Below are positions 43,882 to 53,839 of a DNA stretch of 64,000 bases, piece after piece. This DNA is from Caulobacter segnis ATCC 21756. Lineage in GTDB: Bacteria; Pseudomonadota; Alphaproteobacteria; Caulobacterales; Caulobacteraceae. How positions within the stretch are numbered: the stretch's first letter is position 1; every line of letters starts with the position of its first letter. The position numbers were made by a program, and so were the translations under genes. The DNA lies in NCBI RefSeq assembly GCF_000092285.1, contig NC_014100.1, forward strand, positions 1,674,001-1,738,000. Direction: 5' to 3'. A model generated the notes under the pieces. The model saw only the letters and a program-made list of their open reading frames with translations. It was not told the origin of the DNA and ran no database searches.

Positions 43882-44454
43882 ATGAGCACCGACTTCGCCG
43901 CCGCGCGGCTGAACATGGTCGAGAGCCAGATTCGCACCGCCGACGTCACCGATCTGCCCCTGCAGGACGCCCTCCGTGTGACGCCGCGCGAAGCGGTGGT
44001 GCCCGCCGCGAAGGCCTACCTGGCCTATGCCGACACCGATATCGAGTACGCGCCCGGCCGGTGGCTGCTGCGCCCGCGTGAAGTGGGCAAGCTGCTCCAG
44101 AACCTGAAGCCGCGTGAAGGCGAGAAGGCCCTGGCGATCGCCGCGCCCTACGCCGCCGCCGTGCTGGAGAACATGGGCCTCTCGGTCACGCGTCTGGAAG
44201 GCGACGACCTGAAGGCCGTTCCGGGCGCGGACTATGACGTGATCATTTGCGAAGGCGCCGTCGCCGCCGCGCCGAAGGCTTGGCAGGATGCGTTGGCCAT
44301 TGGCGGCCGCCTGGGCGTGGTGGAGCGCACTGGCCCGGTCGGTCGCGCCATCATCTATCTTCGCGCCGAGGATGGCGTGGGCCGTCGCCAGGCCTTCGAC
44401 GCTTCGCCGCCCATCCTGGCCGGTTTCGAGGTCGAGGTCGGTTTCAGTTTCTGA
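43882..44454 (+). CDS. Protein-L-isoaspartate O-methyltransferase-like protein
   Basis: A 190-residue protein with a PCMT-like start (MSTDFAAARLNMVESQIRTADVTD), but the SAM-binding loop is weak: ALAIAAPYAAAVLENMGLSV replaces the usual G-x-G-S-G-Y motif. It is thus probably a divergent, possibly non-catalytic PIMT relative. GAGGGA precedes the ATG at 43882; the frame is open to 43699 but the upstream part is not conserved-looking. A TTGCGTT / CTATAAG pair about 40 bp upstream may be its promoter. It is followed by tolC and popZ, an order conserved in alphaproteobacteria. Confidence 0.78.
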   Translation: MSTDFAAARLNMVESQIRTADVTDLPLQDALRVTPREAVVPAAKAYLAYADTDIEYAPGRWLLRPREVGKLLQNLKPREGEKALAIAAPYAAAVLENMGLSVTRLEGDDLKAVPGADYDVIICEGAVAAAPKAWQDALAIGGRLGVVERTGPVGRAIIYLRAEDGVGRRQAFDASPPILAGFEVEVGFSF

Positions 44455-44582
44455 TCAAAACCAGCGCCGGCGGCCGTCGCAACGTCTGCGTGAAAAAAGC
44501 TTAACTGGCGACGGCTGGCGGTCCGACTTACACGCCTCATAGTGTGGTACGCGAGCTTCGCGTGATTGGGGATAGAACCTAG

Positions 44583-46025
44583 ATGTCGAACCGTCGACGG
44601 GCCGGATTGCTGGCCGCCGCTTGCAGCGCCGGCCTGATGGCGGGCGTGTTTTCCGCTGCTCATGCCGAAACCCTGGCCGACGCGATCGCTCTGGCCTACC
44701 AGACGAACCCGACCCTGCAGCAGCAGCGGGCCAGCACCCGGATCACCGACGAGGGCGTGGTCCAGGCCAAGACCGGGTTCCGCCCGACCGTCGGCGGCGA
44801 GCTGGACGTCACCGGCTCGAAGACCAGCCCCGACACCGGCGCGGACGTGAAAGTGTCGGGCAGCGGCGCGACGCTCTCGATCAGCCAGCCGCTCTACACT
44901 GGGGGCCGCGCCAGCGCCAATCTGAGCGCCGCCGAGGCCGACGTTCTGGCCGCGCGCGAAAGCCTGCGCTCAGTGGAGCAGAGCGTTCTGGTCAATGTCG
45001 TCCAGGCCTATGTCGACGTCCGCCGCGACCAGGAGCGCCTGCGCATCGCCAGGGAGAACGTGGCGGTCCTGCAACGTCAGCTCGACGAATCCAACGCCCG
45101 CTTCGACGTGGGCGAAATCACCCGCACCGACGTCGCCCAATCCCAGGCGCGCCTGGCCGCCGCCAAGGCCGGCCAGTCGTCGGCCCAGGCCCAGCTTGAG
45201 GTCAGCCGCGCGGCCTACGCCGCCGTGGTCGGCCAGACGCCGGGCGAGCTGGCGCCCGAGCCCAGCCTCGCGACCCTGCTGCCCCCGTCGGTCGACCAGG
45301 CCTTCGAAGCGGCTCAGACCGCCAATCCGGGCGTGACCTCGGCCCGCTACACCGAAGAAGCCGCCGCCGCGCGCGTCGCCGTGGCCAAGGCCGGCTATCG
45401 TCCGACCGTTTCGGCCCGCGCCTCGCTCGGCTATGCGGCCGACAAGCGTTCGGGCGTCGGCAGCCAGTTCGACGACTACGACCGCACCGTCTCGGGCGCG
45501 ATCACGGCTTCGATCCCGATCTTCACCGGCGGTTTGACGACCTCGCAGGTCCGCGCCGCCACCGAACGCGAGAACGCCGCGCGCAGCGCCACGGAAAGCG
45601 CCAAGCGCAGCGCGATCCAACAGGTGTCCAACGCGTGGAGCAACCTCCTGGCCTCGCGCGCCAACCTGGTCTCGAACGAGGAGCAGGTCCGCGCCACGCG
45701 GATCGCCTTCGAAGGCGTTCGCCAAGAGCAGCAGGTCGGCCTGCGCACGACGCTGGACGTGCTCAACGCCCAGCTCGAACTGTCCAACGCCGAGCTGGCC
45801 CTGGTCGGCGCCCGCCGCGACGAATATGTCGCCAGCGCCGTGGTGCTTCAGGCCATGGGGCAGCTGGGCGTGACCAAGCTCGCGGCCAATACGACGGCCT
45901 ATGATCCGAAGACGTCGTACAACCGCGTGACGCATAGCGTCGGCTGGGTTCCGTGGGAGCCGGTTGTGCAAGCCATCGACAAGGTGGGCGCGCCGTCGGT
46001 GAAAGCTCAAAGTGGGTCGAAGTAG
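44583..46025 (+). CDS. tolC: TolC-family outer membrane channel protein (RsaF-like)
   Basis: A 480-residue outer membrane efflux duct: signal peptide ending SAAHA, then two TolC repeats with long coiled-coil helices (ETLADAIALAYQTNPTLQQQRA; SVEQSVLVNVVQAYVDVRRDQERLRIARENV; YVASAVVLQAMGQLG). It is the outer component of type I secretion or tripartite efflux. In Caulobacter one of two TolC homologs serving S-layer secretion (RsaF proteins) maps next to popZ, which fits this position. A GACGCGG/CCGCGTC hairpin overlaps the stop codon (46025-46043) and may end the transcript. Confidence 0.9.
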   Translation: MSNRRRAGLLAAACSAGLMAGVFSAAHAETLADAIALAYQTNPTLQQQRASTRITDEGVVQAKTGFRPTVGGELDVTGSKTSPDTGADVKVSGSGATLSISQPLYTGGRASANLSAAEADVLAARESLRSVEQSVLVNVVQAYVDVRRDQERLRIARENVAVLQRQLDESNARFDVGEITRTDVAQSQARLAAAKAGQSSAQAQLEVSRAAYAAVVGQTPGELAPEPSLATLLPPSVDQAFEAAQTANPGVTSARYTEEAAAARVAVAKAGYRPTVSARASLGYAADKRSGVGSQFDDYDRTVSGAITASIPIFTGGLTTSQVRAATERENAARSATESAKRSAIQQVSNAWSNLLASRANLVSNEEQVRATRIAFEGVRQEQQVGLRTTLDVLNAQLELSNAELALVGARRDEYVASAVVLQAMGQLGVTKLAANTTAYDPKTSYNRVTHSVGWVPWEPVVQAIDKVGAPSVKAQSGSK

Positions 46026-46064
46026 ACGCGGCGCCACCGCGTCGTTTCAGCCCACGGCTTATCC

Positions 46065-46078
46065 TTAAGCTTGCTTAA
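46065..46078. promoter_or_regulatory. TTAA dyad upstream of popZ, possible CtrA-type site
   Basis: TTAAGC-TT-GCTTAA is a perfect dyad with two TTAA boxes, 81 bp before the popZ ATG; a further TTAAC lies at 46105-46109. CtrA sites are TTAA-N7-TTAA, whereas this spacing is 6 nt, so binding by CtrA or another cell-cycle regulator is only a suggestion. Confidence 0.35.
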
Positions 46079-46158
46079 CCTGCGCAAGTCTGCACCATCG
46101 TGGTTTAACGCGCGGCGACGCGCGTACAGATTCGTATTTCTTACGACGGCCCCCGCAC

Positions 46159-46728
46159 ATGTCCGATCAGAGCTCTCAAGAACCGACGATGGAGGAAATC
46201 CTCGCCTCCATCCGGCGCATCATCTCAGAAGATGACGCGCCGGCGGAGCCTGCGGCCGAGGAGGCCCCCGTGGCCGAACTGGAGCCGGAACCTCTGCTCG
46301 ACGCCGAGCCGGCCGGTATGGATTTCGCCGCCGAAGGCGACGGTGAAGACGTTCTCGAACTGACCGATCCGATCGAGCCCGACGCTGAGCTTGATGCGGA
46401 GCCGCCGCTCGAAACCGTCGGTGACATCGACGTCTATTCGCCGCCGCCGTCGGAGCCTGAGCCGGCCCCGCCGCCCGCCGCCCCGACCTTCGATCGTGAC
46501 GAAGCGGCCGACAACCTGGTCGGTGAAACGGCCGCCTCGGCCGCCGCCTCGGCGTTCGGCAGCCTGAGCTCGGCCCTGCTGATGCCCAAGGACGGCCGCA
46601 CGTTGGAAGACGTCGTACGCGAGCTGCTGCGTCCGCTGCTCAAGGAGTGGCTGGACCAGAACCTGCCGCGCATCGTCGAGACCAAGGTCGAGGAAGAAGT
46701 CCAGCGCATCGCTCGCGGTCGCGTCTAG
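46159..46728 (+). CDS. popZ: Polar organizing protein PopZ (DUF2497)
   Basis: PopZ forms the polar condensate that anchors the ParB-parS centromere and recruits cell-cycle regulators. The 189-residue protein has the three known parts: an N-terminal client-binding helix (PTMEEILASIRRIISED, residues about 9-25), a long disordered stretch rich in Pro, Glu and Asp (about 26-110), and C-terminal oligomerisation helices (LEDVVRELLRPLLKEWLDQNLPRIVETKVEEEVQRIARGRV). It is slightly longer than the C. crescentus protein, mostly in the acidic linker. Its position between tolC and valS is the conserved one. Confidence 0.95.
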   Translation: MSDQSSQEPTMEEILASIRRIISEDDAPAEPAAEEAPVAELEPEPLLDAEPAGMDFAAEGDGEDVLELTDPIEPDAELDAEPPLETVGDIDVYSPPPSEPEPAPPPAAPTFDRDEAADNLVGETAASAAASAFGSLSSALLMPKDGRTLEDVVRELLRPLLKEWLDQNLPRIVETKVEEEVQRIARGRV

Positions 46729-46753
46729 GCCTCCTCCGAACTCGGATAATCGA

Positions 46754-46780
46754 GGCGGTCGCCCCGGCGACCGCCTTTTT
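46754..46780 (+). terminator. Intrinsic terminator of popZ
   Basis: GGCGGTCGCC (46754-46763) pairs with GGCGACCGCC (46766-46775), followed by TTTTT. Confidence 0.92.
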
Positions 46781-46854
46781 CGTTGCGAATTACCTCACAA
46801 ATCCAGGCCCCGCCGGTTCCCCGAGCGGGCCGCAGATGGCATATCCCCACCGCC

Positions 46855-49578
46855 ATGCTCGAAAAGACCTTCGATCCCAAATCCGTCGAACCCCGCCTGT
46901 ACGCCGCCTGGGAGGCCTCCGGGGCCTTCAAGCCCGTCGAGGATCCGAACGCCGAGCCGTTCGTCATCGTGATCCCGCCGCCGAACGTGACGGGCAGCCT
47001 TCACATCGGCCACGCGCTGAACAACACGCTGCAGGACGTGCTGACCCGTTTCCACCGCATGCGCGGCAAGGCCGCCCTGTGGCTGCCGGGCACCGACCAC
47101 GCGGGCATCGCCACGCAGATGGTCGTCGAGCGCCAGCTGGCCGCCGCCGGCAACATCGGCCGCCGCGACATGGGGCGCGACGCCTTCGTCGCCAAGGTTT
47201 GGGAATGGAAGGCCGAAAGCGGCGGCGCCATCACCAACCAACTGCGCCGGCTTGGCGCCAGCTGCGACTGGTCGCGCGAGCGCTTCACCCTGGACGAGGG
47301 CCTGTCGGCCGCCGTCCGCAAGGTGTTCGTCCAGCTCTACAAGCAGAACCTGCTTTATCGCGACAAGCGCCTGGTCAACTGGGACCCGCAGTTCCAGACC
47401 GCCATCTCCGACCTCGAGGTCGAGCAGAAGGAGGTCGACGGCGCCTATTGGCACTTCGCCTATCCGCTGGCCGACGGCGTCACCTACCAGCACCCGATCG
47501 CCTTTGACGAGGATGGCAAGCCGACGCAGTTCGAGACCCGCGACTACATCGTCGTGGCGACCACGCGTCCGGAGACGATGCTGGGCGACACCGGCGTCGC
47601 GGTTCATCCCGACGACGAGCGCTACAAGAGCCTGGTCGGCAAGTTCGTGACCCTGCCGATCGTCGGCCGTCGCATCCCGATCGTCGCCGACGACTACGCC
47701 GACCCGACCAAGGGCTCGGGCGCGGTGAAGATCACCCCGGCCCACGACTTCAACGACTTCGGCGTTGGCAAGCGCGCCGGGCTGGAGGCCATCAACATCC
47801 TCACGGTCGAGGCCAAGCTGAACGAGAACGTTCCGGCCGAGTACGTCGGCCTGGACCGCTTCGTCGCGCGCAAGGCCATCGTCGCCCGCGCCGAGGAAGA
47901 GGGCTGGCTGAAGGAGATCGAGAAGACCAAGCACATGGTCCCGCACGGCGACCGTTCGGGCGTGGTCATCGAGCCCTTCCTGACCGACCAGTGGTACGTC
48001 GACGCCAAGACCCTGGCCCAGCCGGCGCTGAAGGCGGTCGAGAGCGGTGAGACCGTCTTCGAGCCCAAGCACTGGGAGAAGACCTATTTCGAATGGCTGC
48101 GCAACATCGAGCCGTGGTGCGTCTCGCGCCAGCTCTGGTGGGGCCACCGTATCCCGGCCTGGTTTGGTCCGGACGGCGCGATCTTCGTCGAGGAGACCGA
48201 GGAAGCCGCCTACGCCGCCGCCAAGGCCCAGTTCGGCGAGAACGTCGTCCTCACCCAGGACGAGGACGTCCTCGACACCTGGTTCAGCTCGGCCCTGTGG
48301 CCGTTCTCGACCCTGGGCTGGCCCGAGAAGACGGCCGACCTCGCCAAGTTCTACCCGACCAGCACCCTGGTGACGGGCTTCGACATTATCTTCTTCTGGG
48401 TCGCCCGGATGATGATGATGGGCATCCACTTCATGGGCGAAGCGCCCTTCAAGCAGGTCTTCATCAACGCCCTCGTCCGTGACGAGAAGGGCGCCAAGAT
48501 GAGCAAGTCCAAGGGCAACGTGATGGATCCGCTGATCCTGATCGACGAACTGGGCTGCGACGCCGTGCGCTTCACCCTGACGGCGATGTCGGGTCAGGCG
48601 CGCGATATCAAGCTCTCCAAGCAGCGCATCGAGGGCTATCGCAACTTCGGCACCAAGCTGTGGAACGCCTCGCGTTTCGCCCAGATGAACGAGTGCGTCC
48701 GCGTCGAGGGCTTCGACCCGGCCACCGTCCAGCAGCCGATCAACAAGTGGATCCGCGGCGAGACGGTCAAGACCGTCGCCGAGGTGACCAAGGCCCTGGA
48801 GGCTCCGTCGTTCGACGAGGCCGCCGGCGCTCTGTACCGCTTCGTCTGGAACGTCTTCTGCGACTGGTACCTGGAACTGGCCAAGCCGATCCTGAACGGC
48901 GACGACGCGGCGGCCAAGGCCGAGACCCGCGCCACCGCGGCCTGGGCGCTGGACGTGATCCTGAAGCTGCTGCACCCGGTGATGCCGTTCATCACCGAGG
49001 AGCTGTGGCAGAAGACCGCCGAATTCGTCGGCCCGGCCCGCGAGAGCATGCTGATCTCGGCCCAGTGGCCCGAGCTGCCGGAAAGCTGGATCGACGCCGA
49101 GGCCGAGGCCGAGATCGGCTGGCTGGTCGAGACCGTGGGCGAGATCCGCTCGATCCGCGCCGAAATGAACGTGCCGCCGTCGGCCAAGCCGGCGCTGGCC
49201 GTCGTCGGCGCGGGCGCGGAGACCAAGGCCCGGCTGGCTCGCCACCGCGACCTGCTGCTGACCCTGGCGCGTCTCGACAGCGCCCGCGAGGCCGACGCCA
49301 CGCCGGCCGGCTCGGTCCCGATCGTGATGGGCGAGGCGACCGGCGCCTTGGCCATCGCCGACTTCATCGACCTGGCCGCCGAAAAGGCGCGCCTGACCAA
49401 GGAGATCGCCGGCCACGTCGGCGAGATCGAGAAGGTCAACAAGAAGCTCGGCAACCCCGACTTCCTGGCCCGCGCCAAGGAAGAGGTCGTCGAGGAGAAC
49501 CGCGAGCGCCTCGCCGAAGCAGAAGCCGCCAAGGCCAAGCTGGAAGCCGCGCTCAGCCGACTGGAGTCGGTGGGGTAA
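46855..49578 (+). CDS. valS: Valyl-tRNA synthetase
   Basis: A 907-residue class I synthetase that charges tRNA-Val and edits threonine. Motifs: [21 protein letters not shown] (HIGH), the CP1 editing region with [29 protein letters not shown] (KMSKS), an anticodon-binding domain, and a C-terminal coiled coil ([26 protein letters not shown]). Family proteins start at MLEKTFDPK, so I use the ATG at 46855; no strong Shine-Dalgarno is visible. Confidence 0.96.
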   Translation: MLEKTFDPKSVEPRLYAAWEASGAFKPVEDPNAEPFVIVIPPPNVTGSLHIGHALNNTLQDVLTRFHRMRGKAALWLPGTDHAGIATQMVVERQLAAAGNIGRRDMGRDAFVAKVWEWKAESGGAITNQLRRLGASCDWSRERFTLDEGLSAAVRKVFVQLYKQNLLYRDKRLVNWDPQFQTAISDLEVEQKEVDGAYWHFAYPLADGVTYQHPIAFDEDGKPTQFETRDYIVVATTRPETMLGDTGVAVHPDDERYKSLVGKFVTLPIVGRRIPIVADDYADPTKGSGAVKITPAHDFNDFGVGKRAGLEAINILTVEAKLNENVPAEYVGLDRFVARKAIVARAEEEGWLKEIEKTKHMVPHGDRSGVVIEPFLTDQWYVDAKTLAQPALKAVESGETVFEPKHWEKTYFEWLRNIEPWCVSRQLWWGHRIPAWFGPDGAIFVEETEEAAYAAAKAQFGENVVLTQDEDVLDTWFSSALWPFSTLGWPEKTADLAKFYPTSTLVTGFDIIFFWVARMMMMGIHFMGEAPFKQVFINALVRDEKGAKMSKSKGNVMDPLILIDELGCDAVRFTLTAMSGQARDIKLSKQRIEGYRNFGTKLWNASRFAQMNECVRVEGFDPATVQQPINKWIRGETVKTVAEVTKALEAPSFDEAAGALYRFVWNVFCDWYLELAKPILNGDDAAAKAETRATAAWALDVILKLLHPVMPFITEELWQKTAEFVGPARESMLISAQWPELPESWIDAEAEAEIGWLVETVGEIRSIRAEMNVPPSAKPALAVVGAGAETKARLARHRDLLLTLARLDSAREADATPAGSVPIVMGEATGALAIADFIDLAAEKARLTKEIAGHVGEIEKVNKKLGNPDFLARAKEEVVEENRERLAEAEAAKAKLEAALSRLESVG

Positions 49579-49653
49579 AGGCGACCTAAAGCTGCCTTCC
49601 TTGCCCTTGTGGCGAGGACCCATGGGGCGGGCTAGGTTCGATATTGCAGAAGA

Positions 49654-49682
49654 GGGCGCGTCATCGTGGGCGCGCCCTTTTT
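49654..49682 (+). terminator. Intrinsic terminator of valS
   Basis: GGGCGCG (49654-49660) pairs with CGCGCCC (49671-49677), followed by TTTTT. Confidence 0.85.
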
Positions 49683-49740
49683 GATGTCCGAACGGCTGAA
49701 CGCTGGGTCCCAGGCACAAGGCCTGGGAAGGCGGATTTGT

Positions 49741-50394
49741 CTAGAAGCTCAGCGCGCCGTCTGCCGTCGCCTTCGGCGATCCGTACCCCTCAATGCCGGG
49801 ATGCGGCGTTTCCAGGGGATGGCTGTGGGTCGCGGTGACCACCACGACGCTGGCTCCCGCCGCCTCGGCGGCGGCGATGCCGGCGGGGGCGTCCTCGAAC
49901 ACCAGGCAGTCGGCGATCGGATGGCCTAGGCGCTGGGCGGCCAGCAGGAAGCAGTCGGGCGCCGGCTTGCCGCGCGCGACGTCCTCGGCGGCGACCATGA
50001 CGGCGGGGAGGGGCAGGCCGGCCGCCGTGATCCGCCGCTCGGCCAGGGCGCGCGGCGCTGAGGTCACAACGGCCCAGCGATCGGCCGGCAGCCCGGCCAG
50101 GAACGCCGCCGCGCCCTCGATCGCGTCGATGCCCTCGACGTCCTCGAGTTCGGCCTCAGTGACCGCCCGCGCCTCGACTTCCGGATCGACGCCCTCGAGC
50201 TCCAGACCGGCGATCGTCTCAATCGTGCGGCGGCCGTGGATGGTGGGCAGGAAGGCCTCGACATCCAACCCGTGCTTGCGCGCCCAGTTCGCCCAGACCC
50301 GCTCGGCCGCCACGATGGAGGTCAGGATCGTGCCGTCCATGTCGAACAGGAAGGCCGCGAATTCGCGATCGGGGAACAGCGGGGACTCGGGCAT
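49741..50394 (-). CDS. HAD-superfamily sugar phosphatase
   Basis: A 217-residue HAD hydrolase of the beta-phosphoglucomutase/HxpA-like group. Motif I is FLFDMDGTILTS (nucleophile and acid Asp), motif II is VVTSAPRALAERR, motif III the Lys of ARGKPAPDCFLLAAQRLG, and motif IV LVFEDAPAGIAAAEAAG. GGAG seven nt before the ATG (50392-50394) fixes the start. Likely substrates are sugar phosphates such as 2-deoxyglucose-6-phosphate; the specific one cannot be read from sequence. Confidence 0.87.
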   Translation of the reverse strand: MPESPLFPDREFAAFLFDMDGTILTSIVAAERVWANWARKHGLDVEAFLPTIHGRRTIETIAGLELEGVDPEVEARAVTEAELEDVEGIDAIEGAAAFLAGLPADRWAVVTSAPRALAERRITAAGLPLPAVMVAAEDVARGKPAPDCFLLAAQRLGHPIADCLVFEDAPAGIAAAEAAGASVVVVTATHSHPLETPHPGIEGYGSPKATADGALSF

Positions 50395-50539
50395 GACGAC
50401 ACTCCAGACACGGCAAGGCGAGGCCAGGGTCATCGGCCTTGGGAGACGCGATGTCCAGGGCGGGTTCATGACCAAGGATTAACTGGGCCATGCCGCCGTT
50501 GGCTGGTCTCCTCCTGCTCGAAAATAGAGGGATGCGACC

Positions 50540-51940
50540 GTGAAGGCTCTAGGTCTTGGACTGTTAATGCTGGGCTTGGCGGCCACCGCCCAGGCGGCGC
50601 AGAGTCCCGTCGAGCGCGCCGACGCGATCGTCCGCCGCGCCATGGCCGAGCAGCACATACCGGGTCTGCAGATCGCCGTGGTCAAGGACGGCAAGATCGT
50701 GATGTCTCGCGCCTACGGCGTAGCCGATCTCGCCAACGGGACGGCGGTGACGCCGGCGACCCGGTTTCCGATCAACTCGATCACCAAGGCCTTCACGGGC
50801 GTGGCCGCCATGCGGGAGGTCGAGGCCGGGCGACTGGATCTGGCCGCGCCGATCGGAACCTATGTCGGCGGCCTCCCGGAGACTTGGCGGGGTATCGCGG
50901 TTCGTCGCCTGCTCAGCCATACCTCTGGTCTGCCGGATTTTGACGACAGCGACGGAGATGGAAGCGCAGCCTGGAGCGCGACCCTGGTCAAGCCGATCCG
51001 GTTCCAGCCCGGCGAGCGGTTCGAGTACAACCAGACCAACTATGCGCTGGTGCAGATGGCCATCAACGGCCTACGTGGCCGACCGCGAGACGCCACCTTG
51101 GCCGACGAGCAGTTCGCCCTGGCCGGCATGAGCCATAGCGGCTTCGGCGACACGCGCGACGCCGATTCCGGGCGGGTGGTGTCGTACGGCTATCGCAAGG
51201 CCCAGCCCGACCAGCCGACCGCGCGAACCGAGATCTTCTCGCCGCTGCACCGCGCGGCCGCCGGTATCGTCAGCACCGCCGACGACATGGCCCGCTGGCT
51301 GATCGCGCTGCAAGGCGAGGCGCTGCTAGGGCCCTCGAGCAAGGCGGTGATGTGGACGCCGGTCGCCTATAATGACGGCAAGCTGGGCCAGTGGGGCATG
51401 GGATGGCTCGTGCTGAACCGGCCCGCGCACCGGGCCGTGGCCATGACCGGCGGCAGCCGCTCGGCGGTCTATCTCTATCCGGACGACAAGGTCGGGGTGG
51501 TGATCCTGACCAATCTGGCCGGCTCTACGCCCGAGGACCTGATCGACGAGATCGCGCAGGGCTTCATCCCCGGCATGACCCTCATTGGCGTCCCAGCGCT
51601 CCGCGCCGCGCTGACCGGGCAGGAGAGTCTCGATCCGGCCGCGACGATCACCAGGTTTCGCGCCGCCAACCGGAACTTCGCTGCCGACGAGCACGAGCTG
51701 AACGACTGGGGCTACCGCCTGCTGGCTTTCGGCAAGCCGCGCTCGGCCCTGGCGGTGTTGAAGCTGACCGCAGACCTCAACCCCACCAGCGCCAATGCCT
51801 TCGATAGTCTCGGCGAGGCCTATGCGGCGAACGGAGACACCGCTTCGGCGATCGCGGCGTATGGTAAGTCGCTGGCGCTGGATCCCGCGAACAAGAACGC
51901 CGTCCAATGGCTGGAAAAGCTCAAAAAGCAGCCTGGCTAG
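50540..51940 (+). CDS. Serine hydrolase of the beta-lactamase/class C fold with TPR tail
   Basis: A 466-residue exported protein starting at GTG (50540), with GAGGG upstream. The signal peptide ends AQA. The catalytic domain has the SxxK motif in INSITKAFTG and the region RFEYNQTNYALVQ, where class C enzymes usually have Y-S-N; here it is Y-N-Q. AMTGGSRSAVYLYPDDKVGVVILTN provides the third (H/K-x-G) region. The C-terminal roughly 60 residues form one to two TPR-like helical pairs (ANAFDSLGEAYAANGDTASAIAAYGKSLALDP). Probable role: periplasmic esterase or D-Ala-D-Ala peptidase; not clearly a resistance enzyme. Confidence 0.85.
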   Translation: MKALGLGLLMLGLAATAQAAQSPVERADAIVRRAMAEQHIPGLQIAVVKDGKIVMSRAYGVADLANGTAVTPATRFPINSITKAFTGVAAMREVEAGRLDLAAPIGTYVGGLPETWRGIAVRRLLSHTSGLPDFDDSDGDGSAAWSATLVKPIRFQPGERFEYNQTNYALVQMAINGLRGRPRDATLADEQFALAGMSHSGFGDTRDADSGRVVSYGYRKAQPDQPTARTEIFSPLHRAAAGIVSTADDMARWLIALQGEALLGPSSKAVMWTPVAYNDGKLGQWGMGWLVLNRPAHRAVAMTGGSRSAVYLYPDDKVGVVILTNLAGSTPEDLIDEIAQGFIPGMTLIGVPALRAALTGQESLDPAATITRFRAANRNFAADEHELNDWGYRLLAFGKPRSALAVLKLTADLNPTSANAFDSLGEAYAANGDTASAIAAYGKSLALDPANKNAVQWLEKLKKQPG

Positions 51941-51970
51941 GCCTGTAACTTATCAGCGATCTCCTGGTCT

Positions 51971-51984
51971 CAAACGCACGTTTG
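51971..51984. promoter_or_regulatory. PsrA-like fatty-acid regulator box
   Basis: CAAACGCACGTTTG is a perfect dyad and an exact match to the PsrA-type consensus (C/G-AAAC, 4 nt, GTTT-G/C). It lies 80 bp upstream of the acyl-CoA ligase ATG. Confidence 0.6.
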
Positions 51985-52063
51985 CATCCGGCTTCCGGCT
52001 GTGCTCTCTGGGCGATGAACGCGCTCGCTCAAAAAGGCGCGACACACCGGGAGAGTAAGCATC

Positions 52064-53820
52064 ATGACCCAGGCCGCCGCCGCCAAACCCATTCCGTGGC
52101 CCGCCATGTCGGTCCAGCAAGCCTATGCGCTGATTACCCAGCCGGGGACGCCGGGCGAGATGGAGGAGGTCGAGATCCGGGGCGTGAAGACCCGGGTCTG
52201 GAAGAACGCTCCGCCGACCTTGCGCGAGACGCTGCTGATGGGGCGCTCCCACGGCGACAAGATCTTCATGGTGCACGAGGACGAGCGGGTCAGCTTCGAG
52301 GCCTTCTATCGCGCCGTCACCCACATGGCCGCCGAGCTGCAGGCCTTTGGCGTGCAAAAGGGCGACCGCGTCGCCATCGTCATGCGCAACGTGCCCGAAT
52401 GGCCGGTGGCCTTCTATGCGGGCCTGAGCCTGGGCGCGATCGTCACGCCGCTGAACGCCTGGTGGACGGGGCCGGAGCTGGAATACGGCCTGGTCGACTC
52501 CGGCGCGAAGGTCGCGATCGTCGATGTCGAGCGCTACGAGCGCCTGGCCGAACACCTGCACAACTGCCCGGAGCTGCAGCGGGTCTATGTCAGCCGTTCG
52601 CCCGAAGAGATCAGCCACCCCTACGTCGTCCATCTGGAGGCGGTGATCGGCGGCGCCAACGACTGGGCGGCGCTGGAGGCCAAGCCGCTGCCGGCGGGCG
52701 AACTGACGGCCGACGACGACGCCACGATCTTCTACACCTCGGGCACCACGGGAAAGCCCAAGGGCGCGATCGCCACCCATCGCAACATCAACAGCAACAT
52801 CTTCGCCGCCGCCGCGGCGTCGGCCCGCGCCTTCCTGCGCCGGGGCGAAGCGCCGCCGCAGCCCGATCCTAGCGCACCGCAGAAGGGCGCGCTGCTGTCG
52901 GTGCCGTTCTTCCACGCCACCGGCTGCTTCGCCGTGCTGAACCCGTCGCTGTTCGCCGGCGCCAAGCTGGTGATGATGCGCAAGTGGGATCCCGAGCGCG
53001 CCATGCAGGTGATCCAGGACGAGCGGCTGTGACCCAGATGGGCGGCGTCCCGACCATCGCCTGGCAGATCATCGAGCATCCCAACCGCGACAAGTACGAC
53101 CTCTCCTCGATCGAGGCCGTGGCCTATGGCGGCGCGCCGTCCGCGCCGGAGCTCGTGCGCAAGATCAAGGAGATCTGGCCCAAGTCCTCGCCCGGCAACG
53201 GCTGGGGCATGACCGAGACCTCGGCGACGGCGACCAGCAATTCGGCCGAGGACTATGAAAACCGTCCCGACAGCTGCGGCCCCGCCGTGCCGGTCACGGA
53301 TCTGAAGATCATGACCGTCGAGGCGCCGTATCGCGAACTGCCGATCGGCGAGGTCGGCGAGCTGTGGTGCAAGGGCCCGCAGGTCGTGCGCGGCTATTGG
53401 AACAAGCCCGAAGCCACCGCCCAGACCTTCGTCGACGGATGGGTGCGCACCGGCGATCTGGCGCGCCTCGACGCCGAGGGCTTCTGCTTCATCATCGACC
53501 GCGCCAAGGACATGCTGATCCGCGGCGGCGAGAACATCTACTGCATCGAGGTCGAGAACTGCCTCTACGACCACCCGGCGGTCATGGACGCGGCCCTGGT
53601 GGGCGTCCCGCACAAGACGCTGGGCGAAGAGCCGGCGGCGGTCGTCACCCTGAAGCCTGGCGCCGAGGCCTCCGAGGCCGAGCTGCGCGCCTTCGTCGCC
53701 GACCGCCTGGCGGCTTTCAAGGTCCCGGTGAAGGTGGTTTTCTGGCACGAGACCTTGCCACGCAACGCCAACGGCAAGATCATGAAGAACGAGCTGAAGA
53801 AGGTGTTCGTGGAAGGGTAG
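52064..53820 (+). pseudogene. Long-chain acyl-CoA ligase (FadD type), frame broken at about 53030
   Basis: The two parts make one complete class I adenylate-forming enzyme. Part one (52064-53032) has the AMP/phosphate loop FYTSGTTGKPKGAIATH and FFHATGCFAVLNPSLFAGAKLVMMRKWDPE, then stops at TGA 53030-53032. Part two (open from GTG 53029) resumes at once with TQMGGVPTIAWQ and contains YGGAPSAPELVRK, GWGMTETSA, WVRTGDLARLDAEGFCFIIDRAKDMLIRGGENIYCIEVEN and the catalytic Lys of PRNANGKIMKNEL. Removing TG from CGGCTGTGACC restores one frame. A simple indel error is likeliest; alternatively the GTGA overlap could couple two polypeptides. Confidence 0.85.
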
Positions 53821-53839
53821 CCCCGCGGGAGGCGCGAAG

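Noticed and set aside
46795..49719. A 974-codon minus-strand frame opposite valS
   Set aside because: Low-complexity antisense of a synthetase with both HIGH and KMSKS motifs on the plus strand.
50540..51940. Antibiotic-resistance beta-lactamase
   Set aside because: SxxK is present but the usual Y-S-N is Y-N-Q and a TPR tail follows; these are typical of serine hydrolases of unknown substrate rather than AmpC enzymes.
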